Position numbers and translations under genes: made by a program. The notes below the pieces were generated by a model, which was given only the letters and a program-made list of their open reading frames with translations, had not been told where the DNA came from and made no database searches. From Argopecten irradians (Eukaryota; Mollusca; Bivalvia; Pectinida; Pectinidae): a stretch of 64,000 nucleotides of DNA. The stretch is from positions 9,052,383 through 9,116,382 of the forward strand of contig NC_091139.1 of the NCBI RefSeq assembly GCF_041381155.1, read 5' to 3'. Position 1 is the first letter of the stretch. Every line of letters starts with the position of its first letter. Below, in pieces: positions 1 through 13,600 of this stretch.

Positions 1-110
1 AAAATTCGTTGTTTTTTCCGTTCTTTGTCTTAGATGACAAATCTTATTGTAGGTTATAGAAGTTGATCTTTGTTTATGAGATTTTAAAACTATGCTGTTC
101 TTTGTTTCAG

Positions 111-3100
111 ATGTTAAAGTTCGGTGTAGGCAATAGATGGGCATATACACCAGTGATGCTCACCCAATTTACACAATGCATACCGAAAAGACTACAAGCA
201 CAAGGACATAGCAATTTCGCAATCAACTACGATGTATGGTTAGCGTTAAATCATAGATTTAGGCAAAGGTAATGTCAAGTGAATATCCTATAATCTGTCT
301 AATAATGCAGAAGAAAATCAACTATCCAAAGTTAGTTATATCATATATAGATATAGGTATATTGTATCATATTTTCTTACACATTTTTTTTAAACATTTT
401 TTTATTCAACATTGCATGTAAATATCAATATATGTTCCTATTTCCATATTTCATGATTTTATTTTTAAACAATCTAACATCTCTCTCTCTTTATTGCGAA
501 CCATCCATCCAAATCCCCTTAATATAAATAAACGCATTTTTAAAAGAAAAAAATATATCAAGAAAGACAATTCTTTGTGAAGTAAAATAAAAAAAATAAA
601 ATAATCTATATTAAATGTGATCAAACATTTTTCACCAATTCTGTTTACTCTATAAATTTCGACTCTTTATTGTTTTCTGCAGAGTTGTTGACCCGAACAA
701 AGACATCATGACCGCTCGATGGAACCTATTTGAGGACACAGATTGGTGGATGCCAGTAACAGAGGGGTTCTGGGAAATGAGGAAAGTGAAAAATCGTATG
801 CAGAAAGAAAAAGACGAAACGACAACAAAATCATACATAGCTGACTTTCCGGGTAAGAAATGTGGAACATTGAAGGCCTACTCTTGAGCTACACATATAG
901 AGTACATTAAAATCTGCGTTAGTGGCCATCTCTGTACAAAGACCACCCGTTTATTAAGATCACTTTATCGAGGTCCTAAAATAGTAATTTTGCCCTGTGT
1001 ATAAAGACCACTTGGCTAAAAGGACCATTTTGCTTTGATTCCTTTGTGTGGTCTTGACAGATAGGTTTGCCTGTATATTAAGTTATTCTTAACGAATGTA
1101 GGCCACGGAATATCGATAACCACCATAGATATTATTAAATGATGTGTTATTTCTAGACATCATGAATAGTTGTTGTAAGCAAGACTTAAATATAAACTGA
1201 CAACGCACTATTAAAAGAGCATTATTATCTCTGACAGGTTTAATTTAAATACAGTGACACTACTAAGCAAACAGTTTTATTTATTTATTGGAACTGTATA
1301 GTTTTATTTTCTTTACAGGAAACCATACATCGTTCTCCATAAATGATATCAACGCTATAAATTCTATGGAATTGCTGAAGGGCACTGTTATATTAGAGAC
1401 CATTGGACAAGCAAATGTCACTTTTGAAGCTGGGGGGAAAGCCGAGGTAGGTCTTGAAGTTTATTTTCCACATATTTTTATATATCTTATATAGGTCTGG
1501 TGACCTTAGTAAAGTGATATAAAGATCAAATTCTGCGTTTGAATACATTATTCGTTTAAAATGGCCAAGTTCGTACAGTAGAACCATACACTCTAACTAC
1601 ATTGCAAATTTTAACCGCCGTTAGATAAGTATGCAATAAATTGTGTCTCAGTTACTATCTGGAAAAGACTATAAGTAAAGTATAGAATGTATTGTGTTTC
1701 AGTTGCTCTCTGGAAAAGACTATAGGATCCATACTATATAATGTATAGAATGTATTGTGTTTCAGTTGCTATCTGGAAAAGACTATTAGATCCATACTAT
1801 ATAATGTATAGAATGTATTGTGTTTCAGTTGCTATCTGGAAAAGACTATTAGATCCATACTATATAATGTATAGAATGTATTGTGTTTCAGTTGCTATCT
1901 GGAAAAGACTATAGGATCCATACTATATAATGTATAGAATGTATTGTGTTTCAGTTGCTATCTGGAAAAGACTATTAGATCCATACTATATAATGCATAG
2001 AATGTATCGTGTTTCAGTTGCTATCTGGAAAAGACTATAAGATCCATACTATATCGCCCTCCTATTATGTACTCTCAAGACAGATGTTGTCGAATAACAC
2101 GAGGTTCAATAGGTACAAAGAGGCACTGGCGCAGAAGAAGAGTGGCCAAGGTAAGTTGTCAATGCTTTCCGTACCTCGCGTTCTTTATTCTCGCAGATAG
2201 ACTGCGGATATATGATATTCCATTAACTAAAATTAACTGAAAAAATGATGGAAAATAGCAGAATAAATGTCTCTACTCGTAGCGAAGAAACACACATTTT
2301 CAGAATGGCCACTAAAAGGATCCCGTTTTTAAAATTATATAAATACTAATATAAGTCTTTCGACACGACACCTGCTACATATGTGTTACATTTTATTTCT
2401 AAATCACAAAATAATGATTTATTTCGCTTTAATTTAATTGCAAGTATATTAAATATGATAGTATTTTCTGTAAATACTTATTAACACGTAATCTAACTAA
2501 AGCTGATCATCTGTGAATTTACAACATAATTGTATCGTCTTAAGACTAAGTCTGATCGCAATTATGTTCTAATACTATGTTTTAATGCACAAACGATAAA
2601 CAATTTACTCGTTAACATCGATAACAGAACATGTTAAATAACTTATAAATCATTTTCGATGAACTTGGTGCAAGCACGCGAGGATTCATATTTCGAGAGA
2701 AAAACCTCGCTTTACCCCTGGGGTTTTCACGTTCGTGCCAGTGTTCAATCCCCACCCTCTTAGCTAAAAAGAGAATGATTATCCGCTACACCACCAGAAA
2801 CCCTCTATAACATGCGTATACAATAGTCGAACTACTCCGTAGAAGTAGTTTTATTTGGAAATTACTTTTTGAACTTTGACGAAGTGGAATTTTAAATTTC
2901 AATTTTCTCTTGATTTGCAGACCCAAACGGAACATTATTGAAGGAATTCGACCAAAGAGAGCTACATATGTTCAATTTCATTTTGGAAAAAAAGAAGAAG
3001 GATTCAGATGCGAAGAAATTCGGTCCAGACTGGAATTTGGAAACCTTCCTGACATTCTTGAAACATAAATATACCGTTATGAAACATGGGTATGTTGGTT

Positions 3101-3862
3101 TATTTGCGTTTTTGTAAAGCCAAAACATTTGTATAAAACCCATGATTTTCTAATATAATGATGAAATTAGTTTAAACTTTGAGAAACTAATGATTTTAAA
3201 CGGTTGCCACTTTCAGCACTTTTGTGTTCAAGATTTTTTCTGTATTACCCATATTTTATGCATACACATGTATAATATTAATGCAAAATAAGAATCAATT
3301 AAGGACCTTTGTTTAGGTTCATATGGTGTTATACCGCCCGGGTAGAATTAATATTTTTAATCCTACCTGGGCGGCATAATAGCATATGGACCAAAAAAAG
3401 GGTCCTTAATATCTATATAAGATACGTAGTTTCTTTAACAAATGTCAAAAACATTCTCCATCGTGCATTTTAATAACAAGAAAAGCTATGACCGTAGGAT
3501 GCGACCCTGAAAAAATGCAACGTTCCGGCAATGTTGTCACAAAAGAAAAAATGGAAACACGGAGTCGATAAACTGTATATTTAACGTCACATGACCATAT
3601 ATTAACCAATGAGAATGGTGAAAAATCTTAGCATATCAAATATAAGATGTTATAAAGTTTTTGATTATGTATTTAGAATTGTGAATATTTTAATGCCTCT
3701 TCAACTTGAACGACATGAACTTGAACATGCGCATTGCTTATTATAGGACATCTTTTATTTGTTCTATGTTTATGTTTTAGATTGATCATATCCATGGCAG
3801 CCATTCGGAGTATCGCAGGCGGAGAGCCATTTACTAAATACATCACTCGAAGACCATTTTGA
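111..3862 (+). CDS. GGCX: Gamma-glutamyl carboxylase-like gene 1, 3' part
   Basis: Vitamin K-dependent gamma-carboxylase, C-terminal part only; the earlier exons lie before the window. Coding exons are 111-268, 683-852, 1319-1446, 2018-2150, 2921-3089 and 3781-3862 (stop TGA at 3860). All introns are GT-AG and the phases join without a break. Matches to the vertebrate enzyme are visible in order: NYDVWLALNHRFRQR (human FDIW..NDRFQQR), DPNKDIMTARW, YIADFPG, the LLKGTVILE beta-strand stretch, LSGKDYKIHTISPS, and a C-terminal helix exon ending TRRPF. The third exon (128 nt) has exactly the length of its counterpart in gene 2. The family acts in the ER membrane, converting Glu to Gla with vitamin K hydroquinone, CO2 and O2. 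The catalytic lysine region is not in view, so activity cannot be judged. The acceptor at 2017 sits in a tandem array that copies it six times. About 40% identity to gene 2 in the DPNG exon marks an old duplication. Confidence 0.92.
1632..2017 (+). repeat. 63-bp tandem array duplicating a splice acceptor and exon start
   Basis: The unit carries TGTGTTTCAG followed by TTGCTATCTGGAAAAGACTA. The last unit runs into the true exon at 2018. Acceptor-like AGs end at 1651, 1702, 1765, 1828, 1891 and 1954, and the true one at 2017; all but the first spacing are exactly 63 bp. Each upstream copy reads LLSGKDY and then meets an in-frame TAG, or a TAA a few codons later. Using a decoy acceptor would therefore truncate the protein. 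Confidence 0.95.
2720..2803 (-). other. tRNA-like sequence, possible tRNA-derived SINE head
   Basis: On the minus strand a segment starting GGGTTTC has an A-box-like TGGTGTAGCGG, a 5-bp anticodon-type stem CTCTT/AAGAG around a 7-base loop, a weak B-box-like GGATTGAACAC, and a closing GAAAACCC. The T-stem does not pair well, so a working tRNA is unlikely. It lies in the intron of gene 1 between exons 2018-2150 and 2921-3089. Confidence 0.3.
3298..3410. mobile_element. Hairpin MITE, 113 bp
   Basis: An imperfect palindrome: ATTAAGGACC at the left pairs with GGTCCTTAAT at the right, and the arms continue through CATATGG...TACCGCCCGGGTAG and its complement around an AT-rich loop. It has no coding content and sits in the last intron of GGCX-like gene 1. 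Confidence 0.75.
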
Positions 3863-3916
3863 ATATTTTCGTGACGAACACATTTTACACACGAGTTTAG
3901 GTAATGAGATTGTTTT

Positions 3917-4099
3917 ATGTACCATGTGATACCAGATAACGTTTGCGCGGGACTATTGTTTCTATTGGTGATGGAATGGCGTCACAAGATGATATCCCGC
4001 GCTAATGTCATTTTACCAGGGGGATTTCAAATAGATAAGTTCCATCACCTGTGGTTATACTACTCCCGCACAAACTTCATCGGGTATCACGTGGTACAT
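3917..4099. mobile_element. MITE family A, copy 1
   Basis: Terminal inverted repeats begin ATGTACCATGTGATACC and end GGTATCACGTGGTACAT. The body carries GATAACGTTTGCGCGGGAC and its complement. The same element, inverted, is at 21258-21444 in the last intron of gene 2. This copy lies about 55 bp after the stop codon of gene 1, so it is probably transcribed as 3' UTR. A 118-codon open frame starting here is incidental. Confidence 0.82.
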
Positions 4100-4291
4100 G
4101 AATTATTCCCATTTACCATCATGATTGCATCACAAACATGTACCATGATGATTGTACCAAAATCATTCTACCTGATGAATAAATCTGTATCCCGAATATG
4201 TTTTGAATGTTTTTTTCTTGATCACATGGCGTTCAAATTTTGCAATTTTGCATTCCATTTATATTGTCAATGAAGCTCACAAACCAATCAT

Positions 4292-4316
4292 AATAAAGTT
4301 ATATAATCATAATAAA
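4292..4316 (+). promoter_or_regulatory. Tandem polyadenylation signals, GGCX-like gene 1
   Basis: Two AATAAA hexamers (4292-4297 and 4311-4316) lie about 430-455 bp after the stop codon. Another AATAAA lies near 4974. The first pair is the more likely 3' end. Cleavage position is not visible from sequence alone. Confidence 0.5.
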
Positions 4317-5343
4317 GTTATATAATAATAATCATAATTAATACATATCGTCATAATAGTGATTTCGTACAAGGATGTAATGAACACAAACTTTCGTGGT
4401 AAGAGAAATAATAAAGGGGACAGCAACATTTAACATTTATTGCTCTTCTGTACTACACTTGTATTATAATCTGAACACTAAAACGTAGGCCTAATTAAAT
4501 CTCACAATTTTTTTATTCATATGGGCCACGCGTAATTTTTTTTTCTTATTCTATAATTATTTTTCATGTTTTTGCTCTTTCCTTGATTATACAAGTTACC
4601 GGGTTTGTATTTATCTAAGTGTGTAAGCACATTTGTAGCATTAGTACTCCACAATGAAGAAACGAAATTAATTTATTGTGCGTTCTTAATAATTCTGAGA
4701 TAGATAGATATCTTTCAATAAACTATATTATAATGCACTTAATAAATTTGGTGTTACAGTAGCTAATTTTAACAGCTTATATAGTGAAGGGAAATATTAA
4801 GAATACAATTTATTTGTAGAGAAAAATATAAGCGTCATTATATTATATTATGAAACCATCAACACTATCTTTAACCTTTCAAAACGAATGTAGAGACAAT
4901 TTTAAATTATTATATTGAATTGAGAATGAATAGTCTCGATGCTGTTCGGATCTCTCGTGGCTAAATAAAGTTGATATGAAATCTTTATTGTTTTTTTCCA
5001 CTTCAATTCTCTTTATTTTCCAACTGAGATTCATGATGAGCGAGATTATGCGAAATCCGGTACCTATCAGTATGATAAGCTAGTAAATCAATTGCTTTTA
5101 GGGAAAACGATTTTATACTATGGTCTCTGTTGGAATAACTGTTTTTTTTCTTTCTTTTTTTAAGTCAAATCATGGTTATTATTACCAAATTCAAAGGCAA
5201 CTGAATATTTTTAAGGAACATAATGTTTTCTTGTAGTCTATAAATTTAGAGATATTTTCAAAGATGAAATTTATGTTGATAATTCTTTTTCGTCGCTTAT
5301 TGTGGGATATTTTTTAATCACAATTCTTTTATTCAAAATTGAT

Positions 5344-5470
5344 TAAGTATTGATGTCACTATTTTTTAATTTCATCGGGGTATGAAAAAAAAATTGTTTG
5401 CAAACTGTGTGAATCCGCGAAGCGGATTCTCATAAAAGTTAAAATTAAGAAATAGTGACATCAATACTTA
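5344..5470. mobile_element. Hairpin MITE with 27-bp terminal repeats
   Basis: TAAGTATTGATGTCACTATT at the left is mirrored by AATAGTGACATCAATACTTA at the right. The loop contains the small palindrome ATCCGCGAAGCGGAT. There is no coding content. Confidence 0.78.
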
Positions 5471-6946
5471 TAATTAATTTTATATTCTATTTGATAAAAT
5501 GAAGTATGTTTAAATGTAACATTATAGTGGTTTTTCAAGGGATTATTTTTTCCGAATCAATACGCAACGTCAATGTCTCTATTGTGACGTCACGATAACA
5601 TCGGGGTTTCGCGCCATTATCGGATTTTTTTCATAGTGGTATGCAAATAAAATATTGGCCAATCAGAAGCCAGATTTGGTATGAAAACAAAGAAAAATTA
5701 ATTATTTGTAAATGACAATAAAGATACCTTTCGTAGACGGACTTCAGACAATTTCCATATTTCATAATTCTATTTTTAAACAAGCTTACATCTCTCTCTC
5801 TTTATTACAAACCATACATCCACATCCATTCAATATAAACAAACACAATAAATAACCACACAACCTTATATTTACACTTGCTAGGCTTGTTCACTATACG
5901 CAAATACTAGCCGATTTTGTTTACCATAACTGCATGGTAACATTGAACTTTGAACTTGCGTATAAAAATTTTCAATACAACATAAAGGGGCTACTTTTTA
6001 AAAAAGAAACACATGGTTTTGTTTACATGTTGACGCAACATTACGTGCATATTGTTGTTTTTCATAGAATTTTGGAAAAAATAAACAATACATATATGCT
6101 TCATATTGATATATGATACAAACATTTTTTTTAAATTAACAATTGTATAAAGAAACGGGATAAAATATCCCGACCGGGGCGACGTGCAATGCTTTCATTT
6201 TTGTTAAAAATGATGGATGTCAAATGTAAACATTACCATTGTGTCTGTGTCCTACGATCGAGTCTTTGGCGTTGACGGACGTGAGACCCTCTGACAGAGC
6301 TAGGTTAGTTATAAACATTCTCTTGTCTTTGTTCTTTGAGATTTTAATCATGTGTATTTTAAGACATGCACCGCTAGTAATCCACGTGTTGACAGTTACG
6401 CGTTACCACAAATACATTGTATCCATCGAACATAAGTGAAGTTGTTCCATTTATCAATAACGATGGATCTAAGCGTATATTATATAATCACATGGCTCCT
6501 AAGGATATAATATCGTCAAGTCAGACGACAATCTCAAATACATTGAGCTACTTGTTTTGACAAGTTCGGCAAACTCCAGTGTGTAAGCGTGCGCCAGCTT
6601 CGCCTCGCCGGTCACCGAGTTCACACATGTGACCGAGTTAAATACTTTATGTTATTACTCTATATATTAACTTTTATCAAAATTAAATATATATTTAAAG
6701 TTTTGATCTGATTAAATATAATCATCTCTGAAATTTACTTGTTTGTAATGTTTATTTCACACTAAGATATTGAACTTTTTTGTCGTCGCGGATGAATAAT
6801 TCTACCTTACGTGAAGAGTCATCATTCGCTGTTCAATTGAGTAAGCTCCTTCCACTTTTGACCGACTTTTATTGATTAATTACGTCACTTTCAAATGACG
6901 ATTTTATCACATAAAGTATAAATAAAAAGTCGTGTGAGTGTAAACA

Positions 6947-7098
6947 TAGGGATTTGATTTCGTTCTTATGTTAACCATGCTTGTATGGAGCAATTCTTCT
7001 AAGAATATATTCAATATGGGGCGTTACCCAGAGAATATCTTCTTAGAGGAATTGCTCCATACACGTATGGTTAACATAAAAACGAAATCCAATCTCTA
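6947..7098. mobile_element. Hairpin MITE, Tc1/mariner-like ends, 152 bp
   Basis: The left arm TAGGGATTTGATTTCGTT pairs with AACGAAATCCAATCTCTA at the right. The inner arms (TTATGTTAACCAT, TGTATGGAGCAATTC) also pair. TA at both outer ends would suit a TA target duplication. The Tc1/mariner label is inference. Confidence 0.72.
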
Positions 7099-7650
7099 TA
7101 TAAAGCTGGGTGTTCACGTGGGATAACATTTTGCGATTTAAACTAAAGACAAAGAAAATTAAATTTAAGCAAATTGGGATTTTTCATGGTATACTTCTTT
7201 CAATATTTACTCAATATTATACGGCTCAATTTCTTGTGATCCTAGTAATATCCTGCAAAATTGCGAAAACATCAACCTCACGAAAATAACCGGTTTTACG
7301 ATATGTTACTCTGAGGAATTTTGATGAATAATTAGAAAGGTTAGTGTTTTATCTAAAATGTTTAGCTCATCAGTGTCCTGACTTATGATTTCGGCATAAG
7401 GAGACGACCTAGTTCACTTAACCATGTTTTCCTTCGTCAGTGCGAATTGTACGAAATGGTAGCACATTTACATAACTTTATTCCATACTAGAAGTTTTGG
7501 CACCAACTTGTATAGACAGATGAGGTAGATGATTGATGACATCGTATTCATCTCATACCTCGTCCACAGCCAGCCTATCTTATCACACATGGATAGGGGA
7601 CGTTCATCACTAGAGGTTATATGTAGCTTTATAAGACACATTTAGACGAA

Positions 7651-10600
7651 ATGGCGTCTTTGTCGAGGAGACAAACGAAAATTAACCAAAGTGGAAGAAC
7701 AGATTTTACTGAAAACAATGGGAAAGACTTAGGACCTGCACCGAAGACTGACATTGGTGGCTTTAGACAACTATTTGGTTTTGAATTGCGGGATTTCACA
7801 TCGTGGCGATCTTTTGTAAGGTTACTATGTAGACCGACCGACCCAGCCGCTATAGGGGCACTTCGATTTTTCTATGGTAATGTATCTATTGTTAACAGTT
7901 CAATTAATATTTAAACAATCACTCCTACTTCTGCCACACATACGTCAATAGTTCGAATAATACAATTATAGTTGTCTTAATAACTAGGTAAACCATGCAC
8001 TTTGGTATATCACAGTTTATGTAAATTTTGCAGAATGTATCCACTTGTTTCAGTATACCTTTAAACATTAATTAAAGTATCAGATTACAGAATGGTTGAA
8101 AGTTCTACAACATCTTGCAGCTATGATCATTGAATAAGGCTATTATATTATTACAAACTCTTGGAATCTATAAGGACTAAATAATGACAGTTATTTTGTT
8201 CTTATATACTTTAACAGAAATTAGAAGTTCAATTTCTTTAATCATCTTTCTGCTTCAACATTATATCTAACTTATATTTTTTTTATAATTTAGTTTATAA
8301 CCTTTTATATATGTTTCATTGAAATCACTAGCTTATTTAATATAATTCCCAGCTCTGCGTATCCCAAAAGATATACCCCGAAGGTGTTTTTGTAGAGTGA
8401 ATGTCCTCAGAAACTTTAAGCTACCTAGACGTGTGGTTTATGTATAGCCAAGGGGCAATTGAACCACATTGGTAGCCCTGCTGATATCAATGTTAAAAGC
8501 TAAGTTATGGTGAAAATGATAATTATCCAGTCTTTTGAGTGTAAAGTTGTCACATCCCTTTACGGTCCATCGATCAAATGAGTAGGATCAAGAAAAACAA
8601 ATTCCATCTGCAGAAACTGAGTATTTAAGAAAATGATGTATTTTTAATGGAAAACGAAGAAGATAAATATGTTTTTGGTTTTGGTCAAAGTTGTTGTGAC
8701 TGTTCCCTTAGTACCAACGAAACGAATTGTATATTTTCTTGTTATCTATTAGATTTTGGCACATAATACATAGTGTCAAGATAGCTTAATCCTGACAACA
8801 ATTTTCATTTAAAAACTGTCCTTCCTCTAGTTTTACATCTGACCCTGAACACTTTGTTATGTTTTACTCATTACTTCTCCTCTGTTTCAGATCTTACTTC
8901 ACCACTAAAAAATGCTAATTTATTAATTTGCTATTTTGCTAATTTGCTAATACATAATAAGTGTCAGTTTGCATGTTTTGATGTTTACTGATTTAGTCCC
9001 AGTAACGATGTTAATCCTTAGTGGTTTTCAATCTCGACCATCGAGTCTATTAATAATTTTAGGGTTAAAGACAAAAATGTAATTCGGTCATCCTCCCCCA
9101 CAAATTAATTTCATTTGTAAAACACTGTGCGTCTTATTGTCCAAATATTACCTGGAATGATGTAACTTCCGCTTCCTGTTATAATCACGGAGGATCTACA
9201 CATGTTTACTTTCACTTTTGTCCCTTTCCACAGGGTTCTTGCTATTTATTGATACACTGGAGGAGAGAGGAATGGGACAACAGGCCTACAGACGCTGGTC
9301 ACCTGACAGATGCTATGCTCCAGTGTTCGACTTCATTAAGCCCCTCTCAGTAGCATGGATGTATCTACTGTATTTCATAATGCTTCTAGGTACGCCTTTA
9401 CACAGGAAAACAAATATCAGTAAAACGCTGTCATTTGTATCCACCAAGAAATAAATCAACGATTTTAATTTATTCGTATCTACATAAGGTGTAGAAAAAT
9501 ACAGCCATTGATAACTATATACAACCGTCACTATATAATAAATTGAAAAGAAATATACCATGACACTTCAATCAGTATATCGGTCATATTAATTACTCGA
9601 TGTACCAATACTCGACTAGTATAATCATGGTACAGGTTTAAGTCAACAAAACTACTATTGCATCTCTTTCTCTGTTAAAATTAAACGCTGTGGTCCGTAC
9701 TGAATGCTCGTTTTGCATTTTTACCTGCAATTGGTATCATTGGGTTTGTGTAACTATGGTTACACGTGATATTCTGCTACATGCATCATTAGTATAATAT
9801 TCAGGTCTGTCTATCCATAGTAGTATGATTTATTCTACAGCCACAATTGATATAATAATGAGACTTATGTTTTAAAAGTAAGAGAAATATTTGTTTTAAC
9901 CACCGTTGGTATAATGTTGGAGTCTGTGTATCCATATTGTAATATTTCGTTACGGCCATTGTTAGTATAATCATGGGGTTCGTGTTTCCATTGTTACATG
10001 TGCTATTTTGCTACAGTCATCATTGGGATAATGTGTGAAGTTTTTGTAGCCATGTTTACAGGTGATATATTGTTACAACCACCATCGGTATGATATTGAG
10101 GTATATATCTCCATCCTAACAGTAATATTTCGTTACAGCAACCACTGGTATAATGTGTGAAGTTTTTGTAGCCATGGTTACATGTGGTATTTTGTAGCAA
10201 CTAACGTTGGTATAATGTTAAAGTTTCTGTAACCATGGTTACAAGTGGTATTTTGTTACAGCTACCATTGGTATAATGTTGAAGTTATGTAACTATGGTT
10301 ACATGTGGTATTTTGTTGCAGCTACCATTAGTATAATGTTTGGGTTCCTGTACCGCTGGTCACTGATGATATTTACCGGTGTATATTGGTACATAATTTT
10401 ATTGGACGGCACGGTGTGGAACAACCATTCCTATCTATTCGGATTACTCGCCTTTCTTCTACTTCTAACTGACGGTAACCGATATATGTAAGTAAAATCA
10501 TAGTTATAGTCGTAATATCACATTAATGTCAATCGTCAGCATTATGTCTTCTTAGTTAGAAGTTATCAACATACGAATGTAGACATAATTTATTTGTTTT

Positions 10601-13600
10601 CATTGTCGATCAATAGTATTATAGCTGATGCGTTTCATAAACCCTGGTATACTTTTCCGTCGCAGCCGCATATATCATTCATCAGAAATGAATTGGATAT
10701 AAAAATAAATATAAAAAAAATACATTTAGAATAATCAAGCTTGTATATACATGTATATTCAAAACGTTAATATCCCTATCTAAATGTTTTATAAATTCCA
10801 TATTTTATTGACATTAATGCATAAATCACACAGCACATTTTGTTTTTAATTCAAACATTCCACTAAGACGGCTTTCTAGCCGAATATTTCAATTTAACGA
10901 CATAATTTGATTGTGTAATCATGTGTTTGATTGTTATGATGCCAATGCTATCAATACATGGAAAAGACTTTTCTGTTTGATAGTCAATTAACAGCATTTA
11001 GTAATGAGTATGCCTTTCAGACTAAATGAATAAATTTATTACCTAAACATTTACCAAAGTTTACACCATTCAGGTCAATAGACGGTTTGATTTGGCCAGA
11101 AATTCGGAACCAGGCAGTCCCGTTATGGAATTACACAGTCATGCGATTTCAGGTAGGTAAAATTAAACGGTTATAGTTATAGCATATAATATCTTATTAT
11201 TGTGGTCCTTTTAAATGTCCCTTAAATCACAGGATTTTAATTTTTAGTAGCACTATGGCGTACAAAATTACGATGACGGCCATTTTGGCATATTCTCATA
11301 GACTCCTAACCACAAGATATTGTTTCCTGATGTCTCATCACAGTTTATATCTAGAGGTCACAATCACCTATGTCACATGACACTAAAATACTTATATAAT
11401 ATACCGTCATGTTGAATGAAACACACCAAATTAAGATAAAAAATAAAATATAAAAAAATATCGTCTAATTTACAAAATGGTCCTGTCTAGACCAGAAATA
11501 GAATTTATCTAGTAATATATGAATAATTATGATGATAATGCATTTCCCAAAAATGTAATGATAAAATCCATCTTTATTTGGTAGAATTTGTTTTATTAGA
11601 AATAATGCATCAACTACAGTAGACTATACATAAATGAAAATTGACTTATATCACCAAACACAGAAGCAGGTGAGAGGGCATCTTCTAGGTAGCTAGCTAT
11701 CTGACTTTAATTTATATAATGACCATAAACGTTATTTGTTTAAGAATTTAAATTTATTTGATATATTGGAGCTATACTGTTTTGTGTAAATCAATTTAGA
11801 TAATTGGACACAACACTTGCAACGTTCCGTGTTAACTCCATTCAATATTTCCACAATGACACAAGTATATCTAAAAGAACATTATTTCAGTTTAAACAGT
11901 AGACAATAGTAATTTAAACAATTGACATATAAGTGTATGCATATGAATACAAAACACAGAATATTTGGTAATTGAAAAAAACCCATAAAGAATATATTAA
12001 TTCCTTTCCAAGATTATTGTTTTTAAACGGGTTAAACATTGTAATTTTTAGACAAAGAATGATACGCTTAAAGACACTTTATTTTTTAATTTAGGTATTC
12101 ATTGTGTACTTCTTCGCCGGAATAAAGAAACTAGATCCAGAATGGATGTATGGTTGGTCTCAGATGCACGTGTCTGGTAGTTGGGTATTTGATATTTTCA
12201 GGTAAATATGATAACTGTTGAACACCCGTTTGCAGTTAAGCCATTTCGATATCTATTTGAGGTGCTATACCACTGACAAATGGTATTTATATAAAAACAG
12301 GAACAGACAAATTATAATTTTCTTCGGTAAACAAGTTACTTACTTTACACTATTGCCATCATTGAAATTTTTTTGCTTCTTATCTTAATTCAGAATAGAG
12401 GTATCTAAAATAATCTAAAATAATCAATTGCATCCCGAGCACAACTCCATGACACTATGCTTACATTATTTTGTATATGGAATGAGACACTAATTGTACA
12501 GAAAATCAAACACATTATCTAATATGATTCCTGTTCTAATTATAGATATATAGGCTCTTTATGTTCATATAATCTGATTTTATGAAGTCTTATATATTTT
12601 TTTTCAATTTTGCGGGCGTCGATGAGCAAAAACCAGTTTCATAAGATATCAAATGAAATGAACACAAATTTAAGTTTTATAACTTAACTTCTTACATCAA
12701 AGTACATGCAACATTCAGCGGAGGCCGCCATTTTTTCACGGCGTCGAAATTCTGACCAAATTATTCTTACGACATATGCAAGATATTACACGGGCTAAAT
12801 CACTACATTGATGTAGGTATCGAGCGGATTATGTGATATATATACACAATTATAAATATTTTTGTCCAAATTATGATTATCGTTCATGCTCTGTTGGCGA
12901 TGGAGCACCTTTGATTATTGTTACATGTATAATTTTATGTTTTAACAGACCTTTTCTGACCGATGACCAAATCGACCTGTATGTTGTACACTGGATAGGC
13001 TGTGTACTAGACATGACGCTGGGATATGTTCTTTTCTTTGATAAAACAAGAGTGTTCGGCCTGATTTTCGGCTTCACCTTCCATGCTATGAACTCTCAAA
13101 TATATAGTATAGGTATGTTATCTAACTAACTATCAGTTTCCTATAATTGTAACTATAAACTATGAAAAAGTAGTTAACACTTTCATAATAACAATTAACA
13201 CAGAATAAAATGTGTGTGAAAATGGAAAGTGCATATTGAAGTCAAAAATATGATGTTAATAATTTTGCAATATTTTATTCATTTTATATATACTTTATTA
13301 AATGTATCATAGTTAGATTTATATAAAACATACCAACATAAAATAAACATAACCGAATTATATACAATATTTCCTACAGATATCTTCACAATGATATCAT
13401 AGTAATTGACATCTGATGTTTTTATCAAGTTTATAAAGTCAAAATTCTGCTGCTTCAATAGAACAATAGACAGTGAAAGGTATTTTGATCTTTTAGGTAT
13501 GTTTCCGTTTATTGGAATGGCTACTATGACGGTGTTTTGCTATCCAAATTGGCCCCGAAAGTTTTTCAGGAAAATTCTACCCTGGAGACAACCAAGCACA

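Larger units (their letters stand above)
4317..7650. other. Intergenic region between the two GGCX-like genes
   Basis: AT-rich, with no recognisable exon. It holds two hairpin MITEs (listed separately). The 550 bp before 7651 should contain the promoter of gene 2. A TTTATAAG string at 7627 is TATA-like but lies only about 20 bp before the start codon, so I do not call it a promoter. Confidence 0.6.

Noticed and set aside
3917-4273. 118-codon open frame after GGCX-like gene 1
   Set aside because: Its first half is a MITE with inverted ends; no family signature.
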